Positions 35,401 through 47,700 of a DNA stretch of 64,000 nt are shown piece by piece. The translations under genes and the position numbers were made by a program. This DNA comes from Boletus sp. NGJ (taxonomy: Eukaryota; Basidiomycota; Agaricomycetes; Boletales; Boletaceae): contig JAGTXK010000021.1 of NCBI GenBank assembly GCA_019096195.1, forward strand, positions 682,001 to 746,000, read 5' to 3'. The notes beneath the pieces are model-generated. The model searched no databases. It was not told where the DNA came from and saw nothing but the letters and a program-made list of their open reading frames with translations. Positions within the stretch are counted from its first letter, which is position 1; each line of letters opens with the position of its first letter.

Positions 35401-36306
35401 GTTGAGAGAGAGTTTCGATCTTGAACTGACAAGAGGGTTGATTAGTATGTGGTCGTTGGATGGGATGGATAGACGAAAGGATCTACTTTGGTTGACGTCT
35501 CTGTTGAGTGAAGCTCGCGGACCTGAGTCTCGAGGGTTTGATGGTCATGACGAGCCTGACGAAGACTTGCCCGTAGGTTTTGGACTTCTTCTGTGGCCCG
35601 AAGGTCAGCCAATTTTACAGAGGTTCAAAGATATTCAATGTACCATCACGCTGGGTTGCGTCTTCCTTGAGCCTGCTCACGACACCCATGAGATCCCGCT
35701 TTTCTCTTTCAGTCTCCTCTATGCGATTCCTGAGGTGGTCGAGGTCTGACGCCGATGACGATCGCGAGCTGGTGAACGACGATATACGCGTTTCCAAATC
35801 TCTACTTGACGTGACTAGAGGAAAGGGTATATAAATTGGTTGCATCAAACCCACCGTGGATACGTACCAAGCTGATCCCGTTCTTCCTTGATGGCGGCCA
35901 CCTCCTTTTGCAGAGTCTCGAGTGCATCTTCAAGGTCCTTCGTTTTTGTCTCTCCGTCTTGGAAGGCCTGGTCGAGCTCTATCTCCTTGCGCTCTACCTC
36001 GGCTCTAAGCTCCTCAAAGTCGCGCCGGGTGCCGTCCTGGTCTGCCACTTGTGCAAGCAAGAGTCTGTACACCGCGAGGACTGTTTCTGGGTCTGGCTTT
36101 GCAAATGAGACATCGGGAAGAATGTGTGAGAGCGTCTCAATGTCGAGGTCGGGTGGTATGGGGACAAGGAACGACGCAGACGATGCAGGGGCGGACAATG
36201 AGAGGTCCTCCGTGCCTTGCGTCGAGGCGGTCTCGAGCTCTTGCTCGGCGGCAGCGGCAGCGGCAGCAGCAGCAGCTGCCTTTGACTTCCGTCTTGTTTT
36301 CACCAT
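29445..36306 (-). CDS. TPR/Mlp1-like nuclear pore basket coiled-coil protein
   Basis: The start ATG at 36306 gives MVKTRRKSKAAAAA, with an alanine run encoded by a GCN repeat. Then PDLDIETLSHILPDVSFAKP and almost continuous heptad coiled coil follow for about 1500 residues over at least fifteen exons. Typical TPR/Mlp wording includes GGKTFTAVYADYVRLEEEYA near 34,740 and EQNQKLLKIVRELGAKMEGE near 34,200. The C-terminus turns into a Pro/Ala/Thr-rich, then Arg-Gly-rich tail (GRGRGGPRGRGRGISIRG). Read through, the frame ends at 29575. If a short 34-nt intron is removed there, it continues to ANKRGREDDKTQPDDSLAKR and KPPVAIRRPPPP with the stop at 29445, which looks more authentic. Relatives line the nuclear side of pores and act in mRNA export and quality control. 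The start is divergent from MOB with 243 bp between the ATGs. Confidence 0.85.
36253..36298 (-). repeat. Polyalanine-coding trinucleotide run in the TPR-like gene
   Basis: Repeated gcggca/gca triplets in the first exon encode about twelve consecutive alanines after KTRRKSK. Such runs are length-variable microsatellites; here it is in frame within the coding sequence. Confidence 0.8.
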
Positions 36307-36549
36307 TGGGGACAACGAAGAAATTTTGGGATAAGGGACAGGTCGAGCTCAACGTGCACGTCGAGCTCGGTCAGGATGCACGTTTAGGCAATTGTCTCGG
36401 TGGCAAAATTTCATGCCCAATTTCCATTGTCCACTTTTTTGTCCTATCATTCTCACGCTATTTTGCACGATATTAGATTCTCCATTTTTGGCAATGGAGA
36501 TTGTTGTTGCTCAACTGCAAGTTTGCAGCTTTTTCTAGTTCACTCCATC

Positions 36550-37511
36550 ATGTCTTTCTTCAATTCGATTGGGTGAGTTCAACGTCGTTTGCTCGTGTCT
36601 CTGCCATCGCTCATCGCGACCATTGCAGACGCTCCATGTCGCGCAATCCGCGTGCTCCAAAACGCTCGCCGACACCGACCTCGGCGACCTTCCCCGATAT
36701 GCCTCCCCCACCCGTACCTTCTGCCCCAGGCAGCCCATCTCCCTCCAAGCCTCTTTATCTCTGTAGTCCCTTCGTCGAAGCTGCCCTGGTCAAAGGCAAC
36801 TTCAAGACGATCGTCGTTCTCCCAAAATATGTCGACATCATGGAATGGGTCGCAGTAAATGGTTCGTCGCTTCTCGTCACTCGTTGGCCGCTGTCATATT
36901 CACCATGTGTAGTGTTTGACTTTTATACCAATCTCAACGAGTTTTATGGGGTTATCTCCGAGTGTTGCACGCAACATTCATGTCCTACCATGTCCGCTGG
37001 GCCAAAGTACGTATACAGTCTTCCCCTGTGTATCCTTTGACCGAATTTGCCCAACAAAGCCTCAATTACACTTGGGTCAATCAGGATCGGAAAAGCGTTA
37101 ACTTGGCCGCCCCCACGTATATAGATTACGTAATGACCTGGGTCCAAAATCTGCTCGACGACGAAAACGTCTTCCCCACAAAATCTGGTAAGACTTGAAC
37201 AAACCAATGAGAGTTCCAAGTTTACCTAGTGTTTCGTAGGCCATGACTTCCCCCAGTCTTTCCCCTCGACCATCAAGCATGTCTACCGTCAACTCCTCCG
37301 AGTCTTTGCCCACATATACCACGCACATTACCCGCAAATCCTCCATCTCCGCTCTGAGCCCCACTTTAACTCACTCTTTGCGCACTTTTTGGCATTTGGG
37401 AGGGAATACGAGTTGTTGGATATCAAGGACGTCAAGGGTGCTGCCAACGCGTTTGTTGGGATCGGAATGTTATGGGACAAGTGGAAAGAGATGGGCATCT
37501 TGGAGGGATAA
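36550..37511 (+). CDS. MOB-family kinase activator (Mob1/phocein)
   Basis: The start is ATG 36550 (MSFFNSIG), followed by an intron and a basic Pro-rich linker (SMSRNPRAPKRSPTPTSATF). The MOB fold then runs KPLYLCSPFVEAALVKGNFK, TIVVLPKYVDIMEWVAVN, DFYTNLNEFYGVISECC and CPTMSAGP. It continues LNYTWVNQDRKSVNLAAPTY, IDYVMTWVQNLLDDENVFPT, FPSTIKHVYRQLLRVFAHIY and HAHYPQILHLRSEPHFNSLF, ending KWKEMGILEG. The zinc ligands (C, C, H, H) are in SECCTQHSCP and the later AHIYHAHYPQ. Five exons, all joined in frame. MOB proteins bind and activate NDR/LATS-type kinases in cell-cycle exit and morphogenesis networks. The residues around the zinc site are closer to the MOB3/MOB1 type than to phocein; the subtype is inference. 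Confidence 0.92.
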
Positions 37512-37615
37512 ATATGAGTCGAACGACTGCTTGATAACTGACTGTTTTCTTTTTCCTTTCTACCTGCTGTACTCTACTGGTCATATTGTGGAATACCTCG
37601 ACATACCCCTTTGTC

Positions 37616-38475
37616 ATGACCCGCCAATTCGTCGCCGAGCTTGAGCGTACACCCGACCACACCCATGTTCTCCTCATCACGACCGGTAGCGTAGCATCCA
37701 TAAAAACCCCTCTCATCATACAAGAATTCCTCAAAGTCAGTACCCTTTCCTTGTCTTCCCAAAGCCGCGCACGGACGGCCCATTGGCTTAGTACAGCAAC
37801 GTCAAAGTCGAAGTGGTCTCAACGAAAAAGTCCCTCGCATTCTTTAACGCCGCAGACATCGAGCGCGCCGGGGTGCGCGTCTGGACGGACGACGATGAGT
37901 GGTCGGTACGTAGCCTCGCCTTTAAGAATTCCAGGCCTGGTTCTGTTCGTCTCAACAACAACAACAACCCTCAGGGGACATACACCATCGGCGATCCCAT
38001 ACTCCACATCGAACTGAGGCGTTGGGCAGACGTCGTCCTCGTCGCTCCATGCTCCGCAAACACCCTCGCCAAGATCGCAGCCGGCCTGTGCGATAACCTC
38101 GTCGTAAGTACAACCCCCTCGCTGCCATCTCTTTCTTCGTAATCGGATACGCTCGTTGCATCAGACGTCCCTGCTCCGCGCTCTAGCACCGACGACACCG
38201 ACTTACATCTTTCCCGCGATGAACACCCTCATGTATGAACACCCCCTGACAGCACAACACCTCCGCATCGTGCGCGAGGTTGTCAAGTATCACGTCGTAG
38301 GGCCAATCGGGAAAGGACTTGCATGTGGGGACATCGGCATGTGGTCAATTGATTCCTTTGGTTATACATTATACTCACCTCTTGTTTTGCGTGTATAGGT
38401 CTAGGAGCGATGGCAGAGTGGAAAGACATTGTCAAGATCGTCGTCGAGAAGATGCAGCTACAGCTCAAGGAATGA
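37616..38475 (+). CDS. Phosphopantothenoylcysteine decarboxylase (CoA biosynthesis)
   Basis: The start is ATG 37616 (MTRQFVAELERTPDHTHVLL). Next are LITTGSVASIKTPLIIQEFL (flavin-binding strand-turn), NVKVEVVSTKKSLAFFNAAD, VWTDDDEWS and, after a 63-nt in-frame intron, GDPILHIELRRWADVVLVAP. The His of this block is the family's catalytic His. CSANTLAKIAAGLCDNLV follows, then TYIFPAMNTLMYEHPLT, with the PAMN substrate clamp. VVGPIGKGLACGDIGLGAMA holds the conserved Cys. The stop is at 38475. The last intron (38337-38398) has a GC donor. The enzyme is an FMN homo-oligomer that converts phosphopantothenoylcysteine to phosphopantetheine. It starts only 104 bp after the MOB stop and converges on the MetRS gene. 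Confidence 0.92.
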
Positions 38476-38664
38476 TTCCAACGTCAATCGCCATCCACTC
38501 TTAGCCAACATACCTTGGATTTGGACACATTCACATAACGATCGAGTGTTGAAGCAAGCTGAGATGGGATATGCTTCGTTAGATCGTATCCTGTTGCAGT
38601 GTATGATATTGATATTTTGCAGACGGTATATTCACCATTCACCGTAATGAAGGTTACTCGCGAC

Positions 38665-40808
38665 TCAACTTTCGAACGAACTCTTCTTGGTGGGCTTTTC
38701 AAACAACTTGACTCCCCTCACATTCATGGGTAGCCCTCCTCCCACTTCACCTTTCCCGACACGTGCGTACTCTACACTCCTCTCATCTGCGGGGATATTC
38801 AATCCATCGAGCAACCTCTCGCTTGTGTGCGGGATAAATGGTTGCAGAAGAATCCCCGTGATGCGGAGGGTCTCGAGGGCAGTAAGGTAGCATGACAAGG
38901 CGACGTCTGGTGGATGCACGTCCGACCAAGGTTCAAGAGTTGTCAGGAGACCATTCGCCTATTCAATCGATGCTCAGTGGTGACAGGAGATGAGAGACAA
39001 GAAGAAACTCACGCATCTCAGAATCAACACAATCGTGTGAAGCGCGTCCGCAATTTCGAGATTTCTCATAGAGCATGATACACGTGAACCGAGGTCGTCG
39101 AGCAACGTCAACAACTCTTCGTTGGTCGATAGCTTGCATGTTTCGAGGTCCAATGAACTCGTCGAAGCGCCCACAAAATCCAGCCTAGAGATGAGGTCGC
39201 GGAACACGAGTGGCTCAGAGGAGGTCGCCACTACTTTTGCAGCTCGGCTCTTGATGGCATTTGATGTTATCCGAAGGAAGTAATTTCCGAGTGAATTACG
39301 TATCTCATCTGCATGCTTTCGGAGCTGTTCCTCGGACCAATCTACGAAGTAAACTGTTGTATCAACGTCCCGCCGCAGCGACCAGCTCCATTAAAGCATA
39401 ACAGGCTACAAGGACGCACCAACATCATCCCGGAACCTCCCTCCGACACGCGCAAGGTAGAACCGAACAGCGTCCACTCCAAAATCATCCATTGCGGTCA
39501 TAGGATCAGCCACGTTCCCGAGAGATTTCGACATTTTCTTCTGCCCCGCAGTCCAATGGGCATGCGTCAGGAGTGTTTTCGCCATCGGGAGCTTCACAGC
39601 TTGCAGGATCGCAGGCAAGTAGACTGCATGGAAGCTTCCACGCATGAGACCAAAGACAAGCCACAAAGTAGCCCCAGACGTACCGAACGATGTCTTTCCC
39701 GACTACCTGCACATCTGGGGGCCACGCCATCATTCCGGCGGATGGATACCCTACTCCACTCAGATACACCAACAGGGCATCGAACCAGACGTACACCGTC
39801 TGACTCGGGTCCCCGGGTACAGGAATCCCCCACCCAATTCTGTCTCTCGGTCTGGATATCGACAAGTCCTCGAGAGATTCCGTCTTTAAGTCCTGAATCA
39901 CCGTGTTCTGGTAAACGTCCGGGTGTACACCGCGCGACACGAGTCCATTCTCGGCTTTCGCGTTGAGCTCAGCAGCAGCGGAGTAGTGCGCGAGAAGAAC
40001 ATCCCGGAACTTGGAGAGTCTGAACTTGTAGTTCACTTCGCTAGACCATTCTACGACAGAACCTGTCTCGGTCGAGATTTTGGTGTTTGGGCGGGTCGGG
40101 TGAGATGTGATACGGGAGGACGGATAGAAGCATTCGTCGGTGGTGGAATAGTATCCCTCGTACGCATCTTTATAGATGAGTCCTTGCTCCGCGAGCGTAC
40201 GCTGCATAGGATATGGATCAGGAATGGAATTTGAAGGCGGTCGACGAAGCTTACCCAGACATGTTCAACGGTGTCGCGATGCTGTCGTTGCGTGGTGCGC
40301 ATGAACATAGTTCCACTGATATTGGCCCTCTCGCCTAGTTTCTACGCGAACAGCGTTACAGTAAATACCAGAAAGTTTTAGGTGAGGGACGGAACAAACA
40401 CGAAACTCGGCAGATATAATGTCGCACCACTCGAGCGGATCGAAACCTTTAGCTTCGGCTGCTTGCTGCATCTTCAGACCATGCTCGTCCGTGCCTGTGA
40501 GGAACACCACCGGACGGATGGGGTTCAATATACGTTGAAACCGCGCGATGATGTCCGCGGTGACGAGCGAGTGGAGGTGTCCGATGTGCGGGCCTTGTGA
40601 GCCACGTCAGCGAGTAGGTCTAACGATGAAAGACTGGCTGCTCACGAGCATTGGGGTAAAATATGGGCGTGGTGACATAGAATGGTTTGTCTGTGCGCCG
40701 CGTCGCGCTGTGCCGTCGGACGGGGGCTACAACGCACTTGGCTGCTAGTCTCGAGAACGCGAAAGATGGGCTATGAACTCTTGAGTGGAAGCCTCTGCAG
40801 CAGAACAT
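38665..40808 (-). CDS. Mitochondrial methionyl-tRNA synthetase
   Basis: The start ATG at 40808 gives an Arg/Ser-rich presequence ([20 protein letters not shown]) fitting mitochondrial import. It is followed by [15 protein letters not shown], the spliced [19 protein letters not shown] (the HIGH motif) and [20 protein letters not shown]. Next come [60 protein letters not shown] and [14 protein letters not shown]. After an intron come [20 protein letters not shown] and [15 protein letters not shown] (KMSKS). The anticodon-binding helices follow ([40 protein letters not shown]). It ends at 38665. Class I synthetase; it charges tRNA-Met. There is no C-terminal dimerisation domain, as expected for the mitochondrial form. 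It converges with PPCDC (189 bp apart). Confidence 0.93.
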
Positions 40809-40997
40809 CTAGGTGAGAGAATTTGAGAGAGCAACCCGTCTCAGACTCGGGTAATTACTACATGGCGTGCCGTTTCGGGTCATCCACCCCTGTAGCTTGC
40901 AGCATGCAACACTATTACTACCAGTAGGATCAACGAAACGTTCAAGGCGTTTCCATTCGGCGTTTTGCATATACATCAAAAGGGTGCTTGGTACTAG

Positions 40998-41013
40998 TTT
41001 TTACTAGTAAAAA
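40998..41013. repeat. 16-bp perfect palindrome in the MetRS-FEN1 divergent promoter
   Basis: The sequence tttttactagtaaaaa reads the same on both strands. It lies 190 bp from the MetRS start and 234 bp from the FEN1 start. A second tagta/tacta-rich stretch (gtagtactaattactac) lies near 41106-41122. It could be a dimeric factor site; no known factor is assigned. Confidence 0.6.
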
Positions 41014-41141
41014 TGAGTCCTGCAAGACGACAGTCCGCTTCCGACAAGCTCATCTTATGCGTCGTGAGGTGTCGATATCATGGATGACTTGCTTCGATTA
41101 ACCTAGTAGTACTAATTACTACTTTCAAGTCAATTGGCTGA

Positions 41142-41147
41142 ACGCGT
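41142..41147 (+). promoter_or_regulatory. MCB-like ACGCGT box upstream of FEN1
   Basis: ACGCGT, the MluI cell-cycle box bound by MBF-type factors, sits 100 bp upstream of the FEN1 ATG, with a further CACGCGC at about 41176-41182. Replication genes such as RAD27 are MBF targets in yeasts. Conservation of this control in the present fungus is inferred. Confidence 0.45.
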
Positions 41148-41246
41148 CGACGTCACAGGTCACGTTCCTGCCTGTCACGCGCATACTGTCACACTCTTGC
41201 TCATTGCCAGACACGACGTCCTCGCACTCCTACATCACTCACAACG

Positions 41247-42896
41247 ATGGGTATCAAGGGACTCACCGGAATTATCTCCGAACATGCACCCAAAGCCATC
41301 GTGGAACACGACATCAAGACCCTCTTTGGTCGCAAAGTCGCCATCGACGCGTCCATGTCGATCTACCAGTTTCTCATCGCCGTGCGGCAAAGGGACGGCG
41401 AAATGCTCACCAACGATGCTGGCGAGACGACGAGTCATCTTATGGGGTTCTTCTATAGAACAATTCGCATCGTGGAGAATGGCATCAAACCCGCCTACGT
41501 GTTTGACGGCCGACCCCCGGAGTTGAAGTCGGGCGTGGTGAGTAGATTGAGGGGGTCAAACAGTGGCTGTCATTGACGCGTGTGCATGTGTAGCTCGCAA
41601 AACGTTTCGAAAGGAGAGAGGAAGCAAAAGCTGAGGGTGAGGAGGCGAAGGAAACTGGCACTGCCGAAGAGGTAGACAAGTTCACGAGGCGAACGGTTCG
41701 AGTTACCCGAGAGCATAACGAAGAATGTCAAAGACTCCTCAGGCTTATGGGTATCCCTGTCGTCATCGTTCGTCCTTTTTATATAATCTCTCGCGGCGTT
41801 GAACATATGACTACGCTAGGCGCCCTCAGAAGCGGAAGCCCAATGTGCTGAACTTGCAAGGGGCGGAAAGGTATGACTACTATGAGTATCACCAGACACA
41901 ATCATTGAGTCGTTCTTGGCAGGTGTACGCAGCTGGCTCGGAAGATATGGATACTCTCACTTTTGCTGCCCCAATCTTGTACCGCCATCTCACGTTCTCC
42001 GAAGCCAAGAAAGCCCCCATAACAGAGATAAGTCTTGAAAAGGTCCTCCAAGGACTCGAAATGAATATGTCACAGGTAAGTGATGCTCCAACATATCCAT
42101 ATCCCAATTGCGCTAACCGTGCAAGGGTCCAGTTTATAGACCTATGTATATTACTTGGTTGTGACTACCTCGAGCCCATCAAGGGCATCGGTCCCAAGAA
42201 CGCATTGAAACTGATAAGAGAGTTCGATGGGCTGGAAGGAGTGGTCGAGCACCTACGAGAGAAGCAAGTTATTCGCAATGCCTGGTTTACCGACATTTGA
42301 CCTTTCTTATCCCTTCAGACAAGCCGAGAAAGAGGACAAGGCCGCTGATGCGGAGGAGGGCGGCAAGAAGAGGAAAGGGGGCGTACACATTCCCGAAGAA
42401 TGGCCCTGGCAGGAAGCCAAGAAGTTATTCGAAAAGCCAGACGTGTTACCAGCTTCGGAAATGGAGGTAATTCCCCACTTCCCTTAGTTGTGTGTGCCAC
42501 GCACTCACGATGTAACTTGGCAGCTCGAATGGAAGGACCCTGATGTGGAAGGCTTGGTGCAGTTTTTGGTCGTAGAAAAAGGATTCAAGTTCGTGACCAC
42601 TTCGCACTGTGTCGTGCACCATGTGATATACTTTTTGATGCAGTGAAGACCGCGTACGAAAAGGCGCAGAGAAGCTTCAAAAGTTTCTCAGCGCAAAACA
42701 GCAGAAGCGTCTCGACGGTTTCTTCACTGTCCAGCCCAAAGAACCCAAAGAAAGTAAAGGAAAGGTGTTGAAGGGGCAGGGGAAAGATGCCAAGGGGAAG
42801 GACGCAAAGGGGAAAGAAGTCAAAGGCGGAGCGAAGCGGAAGGCGGATGACAAGAGCGAAGAATCGACCAGCAAAAAGAGCAAAACGAAAAAGTAG
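41247..42896 (+). CDS. RAD27: Flap endonuclease 1 (FEN1/Rad27)
   Basis: The start [20 protein letters not shown] has the invariant Gly2. It is followed by [20 protein letters not shown] (the first active-site Asp) and [17 protein letters not shown]. The helical gate [20 protein letters not shown] comes next, then [20 protein letters not shown] (metal-binding Glu residues) and [20 protein letters not shown] (two Asp). After that are [20 protein letters not shown] (Asp plus helix-hairpin-helix) and [14 protein letters not shown]. The tail holds the PIP box QKRLDGFF and a lysine-rich end ([18 protein letters not shown]). About eight exons. The intron at 42264-42318 has a GC donor. The enzyme removes 5' flaps in Okazaki-fragment maturation and long-patch repair, tethered to PCNA. 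All catalytic acidic residues seen are intact. Confidence 0.95.
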
Positions 42897-43169
42897 TAGC
42901 GGGATTGGCTTGAGTCACGATGTTCAGGTGACATTGCACTCCTTCTACGGTCTGACATTCATTTATTAGTTGTGTCCTCGTTTGCATCTGTACTTTTAGT
43001 CAACTTCCACTATTCAAGCTCACTACTGGCTGTTAGATTCTATAATTCTACTCAGTATATCGTATCTTGGGCAGGACCGTGAGACCCTGGCAGGACTTCC
43101 CACCATGAAGAGCGCGAAGCCTCAGTTGCTGACCCGTAATTTGGGTGTGGTCGCTCATTGTAAGTGACG

Positions 43170-44237
43170 ATGACTATCGAGACCCATGTCGTTCCTAGCG
43201 TTCAAAAGGTCGCCATTCGCTCAGGACGTCCAACTAAGGATGAGCTGCGCGTTCATTACCCCGCACGTTTTACATGGCTTCAATTGAAGACCTTTGTCAA
43301 CTCGGGGTACGTTCTGTTCTCGATCGTTGTACATGCATCGCCGTGACGGCTTCGAAGAGACCTCGGCCTGCTGAAGCGCGACAAGGAGCTGCAGCGCAGA
43401 TATGACGAATGGGCCGTTGGACTCAAAATGGAGTATGGATCAGTCAGTGCGTGATCGTCTCTGCCACAGGAAACGCACTCTGAACTGACATACAGTATGC
43501 AATGTAGCCAATTACCTTTTAATCCATCGCCTACAGTGGGGCAAACCCGACACCCTTTCACTGCTCACGTCGACACTAGACGATCCGTCCGTTGCTGCTA
43601 CAAATAACGGAGACCCAGAACTCTATCCAACTCCCGAATATTTCGAGGCAGATATACCATTCAACTCGGACTTGATCTGTATCATACAAAATGACTGGCC
43701 TTATTCAGGTGCGACGGACATTGTGGATTTATGGGAGTCCCGGTCGTTGACGGTGCACCTCTGTAGTTCCTCCTGAAATCGAACATTCCTTGATCTGGAG
43801 CCGAGTACCCGTCTTCCATTCCGCCCTCATTCCGCCTGCTATCGACGCCCGCGTTCAGCAAGATGGTCTTTGTGGTTTTACAGGCTCGACTGACACCACC
43901 GAGAGCCTCCCCTCTCTCGAGTCCTGCCTCCCGGCACTCGCCGACTGGGGTCTTACTATGGACAAGCTCGTTCGCTCTCCGAGTGGAAGTGAAGTGGAAG
44001 AGGCTATGGTCAAGAGCGCAGGGAAAGAGGTGCATGAATTCGTGAAACGGAGATGGAAAGAAAACCAGTGGGAAACCGCGTGGTTCGTCAACCCTCCGGT
44101 ACGTTTAGTGATTCTCATCCGTGCGTGCCCACTCCGAGCCTGTGATGCAGAGATTACAAAGTATTCCGGGTTTAGCACATATCCATGTGTTTGCGCGGAG
44201 GAAGTCGGCTGAAGAAGAGGCTGCCTGGTGTTCTTGA
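43170..44237 (+). CDS. DUF3605 protein (N-acetylglucosamine-induced protein 1-like)
   Basis: The start MTIETHVVPSVQKVAIRSGR leads into FTWLQLKTFVNSGDLGLLKR, DKELQRRYDEWAVGLKMEYG and VANYLLIHRLQWGKPDTLSL. Then come DLICIIQNDWPYSVPPEIEH, SLIWSRVPVFHSALIPPAI, QDGLCGFTGST and WGLTMDKLVRSPSGSEVEEA. It continues KRRWKENQWETAWFVNPPRL and ends IPGLAHIHVFARRKSAEEEA with the stop at 44237. This is the whole DUF3605 domain, including the NDWPY and WFVNPP hallmarks. Five exons. Relatives in yeasts are induced by N-acetylglucosamine; the biochemical role is unknown. It follows FEN1 by about 270 bp on the same strand. Confidence 0.88.
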
Positions 44238-44766
44238 TTATCGGCATGCTCGAATCACAATAGATTTGGAACTAGATGAGGATCTTGGTCTTGATCTTTG
44301 ACATGTACATCCAACGCTTTCGATCTACCATCGTCTTGTCCCTTCAACTTATGAGCAACCTCCAAGATATCGACGTTGTACTTCCCGGCTGGCTCGATAC
44401 CGCGCCCTGTCGCTCACAGCATACATTTCATTAACACCGCCACTGCAAGTTGCTCGTGCAATGACACCATTGAACTTGTAAGACACGACTCCGGGCTACC
44501 GTCGCCCCTCGCCTCTACTGCCATCTCTTCTCACTACACGAGATCATTAACAATTCTAATATGTTTAATGCAAGATGACAGAAATGCGTTACTACCATGA
44601 ACATATCCAACTGTAGTAGACACTTTGATGTATTAGTGTCTCGACGCCATCGACGTAATAGACCGGGGTACGAATGTGGCGAGCTCGCACTCCGAACTCC
44701 AAACGAGTTGGCGGCTGACCATCTCGTCCTCTCTGTTTCGTTCACTCTGAATCTCCCGTCTACTAC
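44238..44766. other. Intergenic, presumed phospholipase D promoter
   Basis: This is 530 bp between the DUF3605 stop and the proposed phospholipase D start. No recognisable ORF or conserved motif was seen. Confidence 0.5.
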
Positions 44767-47700
44767 ATGGCAACCAACCAAGCCTCGTCGCAGTCCACTC
44801 CAAAGACACATCAACCAGTCACTTTCTGCGATGTGGTCACTGCTACACTCGCCGCTGGCCACAGCGGACTCCATGCGAACGGAACGCCTTGGCCCCCGTC
44901 CGAAGGCGCTGCCCGAACCCCAGTTCATGATCAGCGACCTGTTTTGCATATAACAACCCCCTCATCTTCCACTGCTGCCAGAGTCGCGCGGCCCACTTCC
45001 TCAGTGCCTAATACACCTTCCGCTCGAACGGGTCCTCCCCGATCTCTCTCATATCATTTCGTCCATCTTGATTCTCGGCACGGGAATGAAGAATTTTTCG
45101 AAAACGACCTCGCTGAAGATCCCCAGCCCGCTTCCCAGCCTCGTTTTCAACGACGACAGTCTACTTTCCGTGGGGCCATGGAGTTGCTCAGTTCAAACAT
45201 CGACAAAGACTTCATACTTATAGACAGGAAAGGAAAGGCGCGTGACACTAGGGGCCAAGATGAGAGTCGGACTTCCACAAGGTGGTTCGAGTCACCCATG
45301 GACGGAAAGTCTGCTATTATCTTTGAGGAGCGTCAAGGCTCAGAACAGCCGATTGAACATGATAGGCATCCTTCCAGACACCATACAACTGGTTTCGTCA
45401 ACCAAGATGATTCGCAGCTCAAGGATGCGGCACAAACAGATATTCAACGATCACAGTCTCATCCCCCATCGAGGCCAATAAAACGTTCTGGAGGTTCCGA
45501 CAGATGGGGCAAGTTGCGTGCCTTGATTCCATCCGTCATACGACAGTCGCCCTCAACTGCTACAGCGCACGCCGTTACACCGCCGGAAGTGAACATTATC
45601 GATGAACTTATTACCGGCGGTCTTTCCAATTTAATGTTGGGCCTTTGGTTCGAGCGGGACGACAAGGACCATCGGCGTGTCCCGGTTTTACTCCACCGAC
45701 TCCGTATCCGTATCAGCGATAGCCTACATCCATTGCATGCACACAAAGCCGTGTTTCGTATCGAGTGTGAATATGCGAATGGTGCTGCTCGATGGGTCAT
45801 TTATCGGCAACTTCGAGACTTCATCTCGTTGCACACTCATTACACTATATCTAATGCATTCAGCAGCCACAAGGACAAATTGCCAGAGTTTCCGCGAACT
45901 AGTATGCCCCTTCACCTACATTCCGTTGTCGTCCTAACTACAATGACCGAAGCTCTACCGTACTTTAATTTCCTCAAAATGGGGAGCGGGGGAACCCAAA
46001 TTCGTCAAGCAGATTTTGCATTATCGCAACGTGAAGCCCTTGAAAACTATCTTATCAAGCTCATTCGTGCCGTGGTACGTTACTACAGCTGCGGAATGTC
46101 GGGTGATTTAATGGCGTCGGCTACTTGTCAGATGTTCTATCCGTCATCGAACAGGCTATCGGGTTTTCTTGAAGTCAGCGCCTTGTTCATATCCCTTGCC
46201 CAGGCAGGCGGACTCCAATACAAAGCAGGTTTCCTACGTCTTGAACCATCTGGAAATAACCCAGGGCTTGGACGAAAAGCTACAAGTAGGAGAGCTCGAA
46301 AGCAATCTCGTTGGTGTGCTGTGCGGGAGAGCTGTCTAGTCGTTCTTGAAGAGCCTGGAGAGGTTTGTTGCATTTCTTTTTGATCGCACGCCTCTACTCA
46401 ATATAGCAGTTGATTGTTTTGGACGTCTTCCTCTTGGATGCAGATTTCAAGATCGTACGTCCCATTCGTTACTATCGCAAAGGCCTCCACCTCCTTCGCC
46501 CGGAGCCTGCGGACAGGGAGTTTTACACTGCCGATCGCATGCACGAAGTTGCATTACCTCAGGAGACAGAGATCGATTGTGCGTCAGCGATGGATTCTAT
46601 CACTAGCAGAATAACTAGAGCTTTTAATGTTCGCCAACGATCGACACCGAATGTGGGCAATGTCGAGAACCAGGAGAATCAGTCGCCCCCTCGGCCTAGG
46701 AATGCGCGACATGACTCAGCGTCTTCAGGGAGTTCAGTCGCATCCAACCTCTCACCCCCTCCGATGCTGGATCCTTCTACGCACGTTCAGCCCCTACAAA
46801 TCTCTGAACCTCGAAAAAGCGGGCAAGAGCAGAATCAGCAGCAGGATCAAACATTATCAGAGACTGAACAACGAAAGCGAAAGAAGCGCTCGCAAGACGT
46901 TTCAAAGCACACGTTCTATGTTGAGAATTCACAAATGCGGCTCAAACTGTTTGCAAGGAACGAGGTAAGTACGTGGTCAGGCGCATGGGTCATGACTGAC
47001 ACTACGCTTCCCTAGCGTCAAATGTTACAATGGATCACGGCGTTGGAGAAGGCTGCGGATATTTGTCAGTTTACTACCAAGAATCGATTCGGCAGTTTTG
47101 CACCGATTCGAATGGACGTAGCTGCACAGTGGCTTGTGGATGGGGTCAGTTTGCTGTTACGAGTTTCCATATCCACTGACCGAACCTTCTCTGCAGCGCG
47201 ACTATATGTGGAATTTATCGAGAGCGCTCATGATGGCGAAAGAGAGCATATATATCCATGATTGGTGGCTCTCCCCAGGTATGGCTGATCATTCGAAGAA
47301 TCGTGTCCTTCAGCTTAGCTGCTGCAGAATTACAGCTACGACGACCGAACAAAGACAAGTATCGATTGGATAGGATTCTGGAACGAAAGGCGAGCGAAGG
47401 CGTCAAGATTTATGTGATACTATAGCGAGTGTCTACCCTTGCTATATACTTTATGTGCTCATGCTGTCGACAGTCAGGAAGTATCAAGTCGTACAACACC
47501 GACGGATAGCAAGTGAGCAAGGCTCAATATTACTTTCGTCTCTGACTCATCCGTGCTTATATCAGCTATGCAAAACAAAAACTGTCGTCGCTTCATGAAA
47601 ACATCATGATCCAGCGGTCCCCTTCGCATTTCCAGACAGGAACATTTTACTGGGCTCACGTAAGCTAACAAGCTATCCTCTTACTCTAACATCGTTGATT

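Noticed and set aside
47419-47430. Apparent stop codon in phospholipase D after VKIYVIL
   Set aside because: It is removed with a GC-AG intron (47425-47473), which restores ILYQEVS. The gene appears intact.
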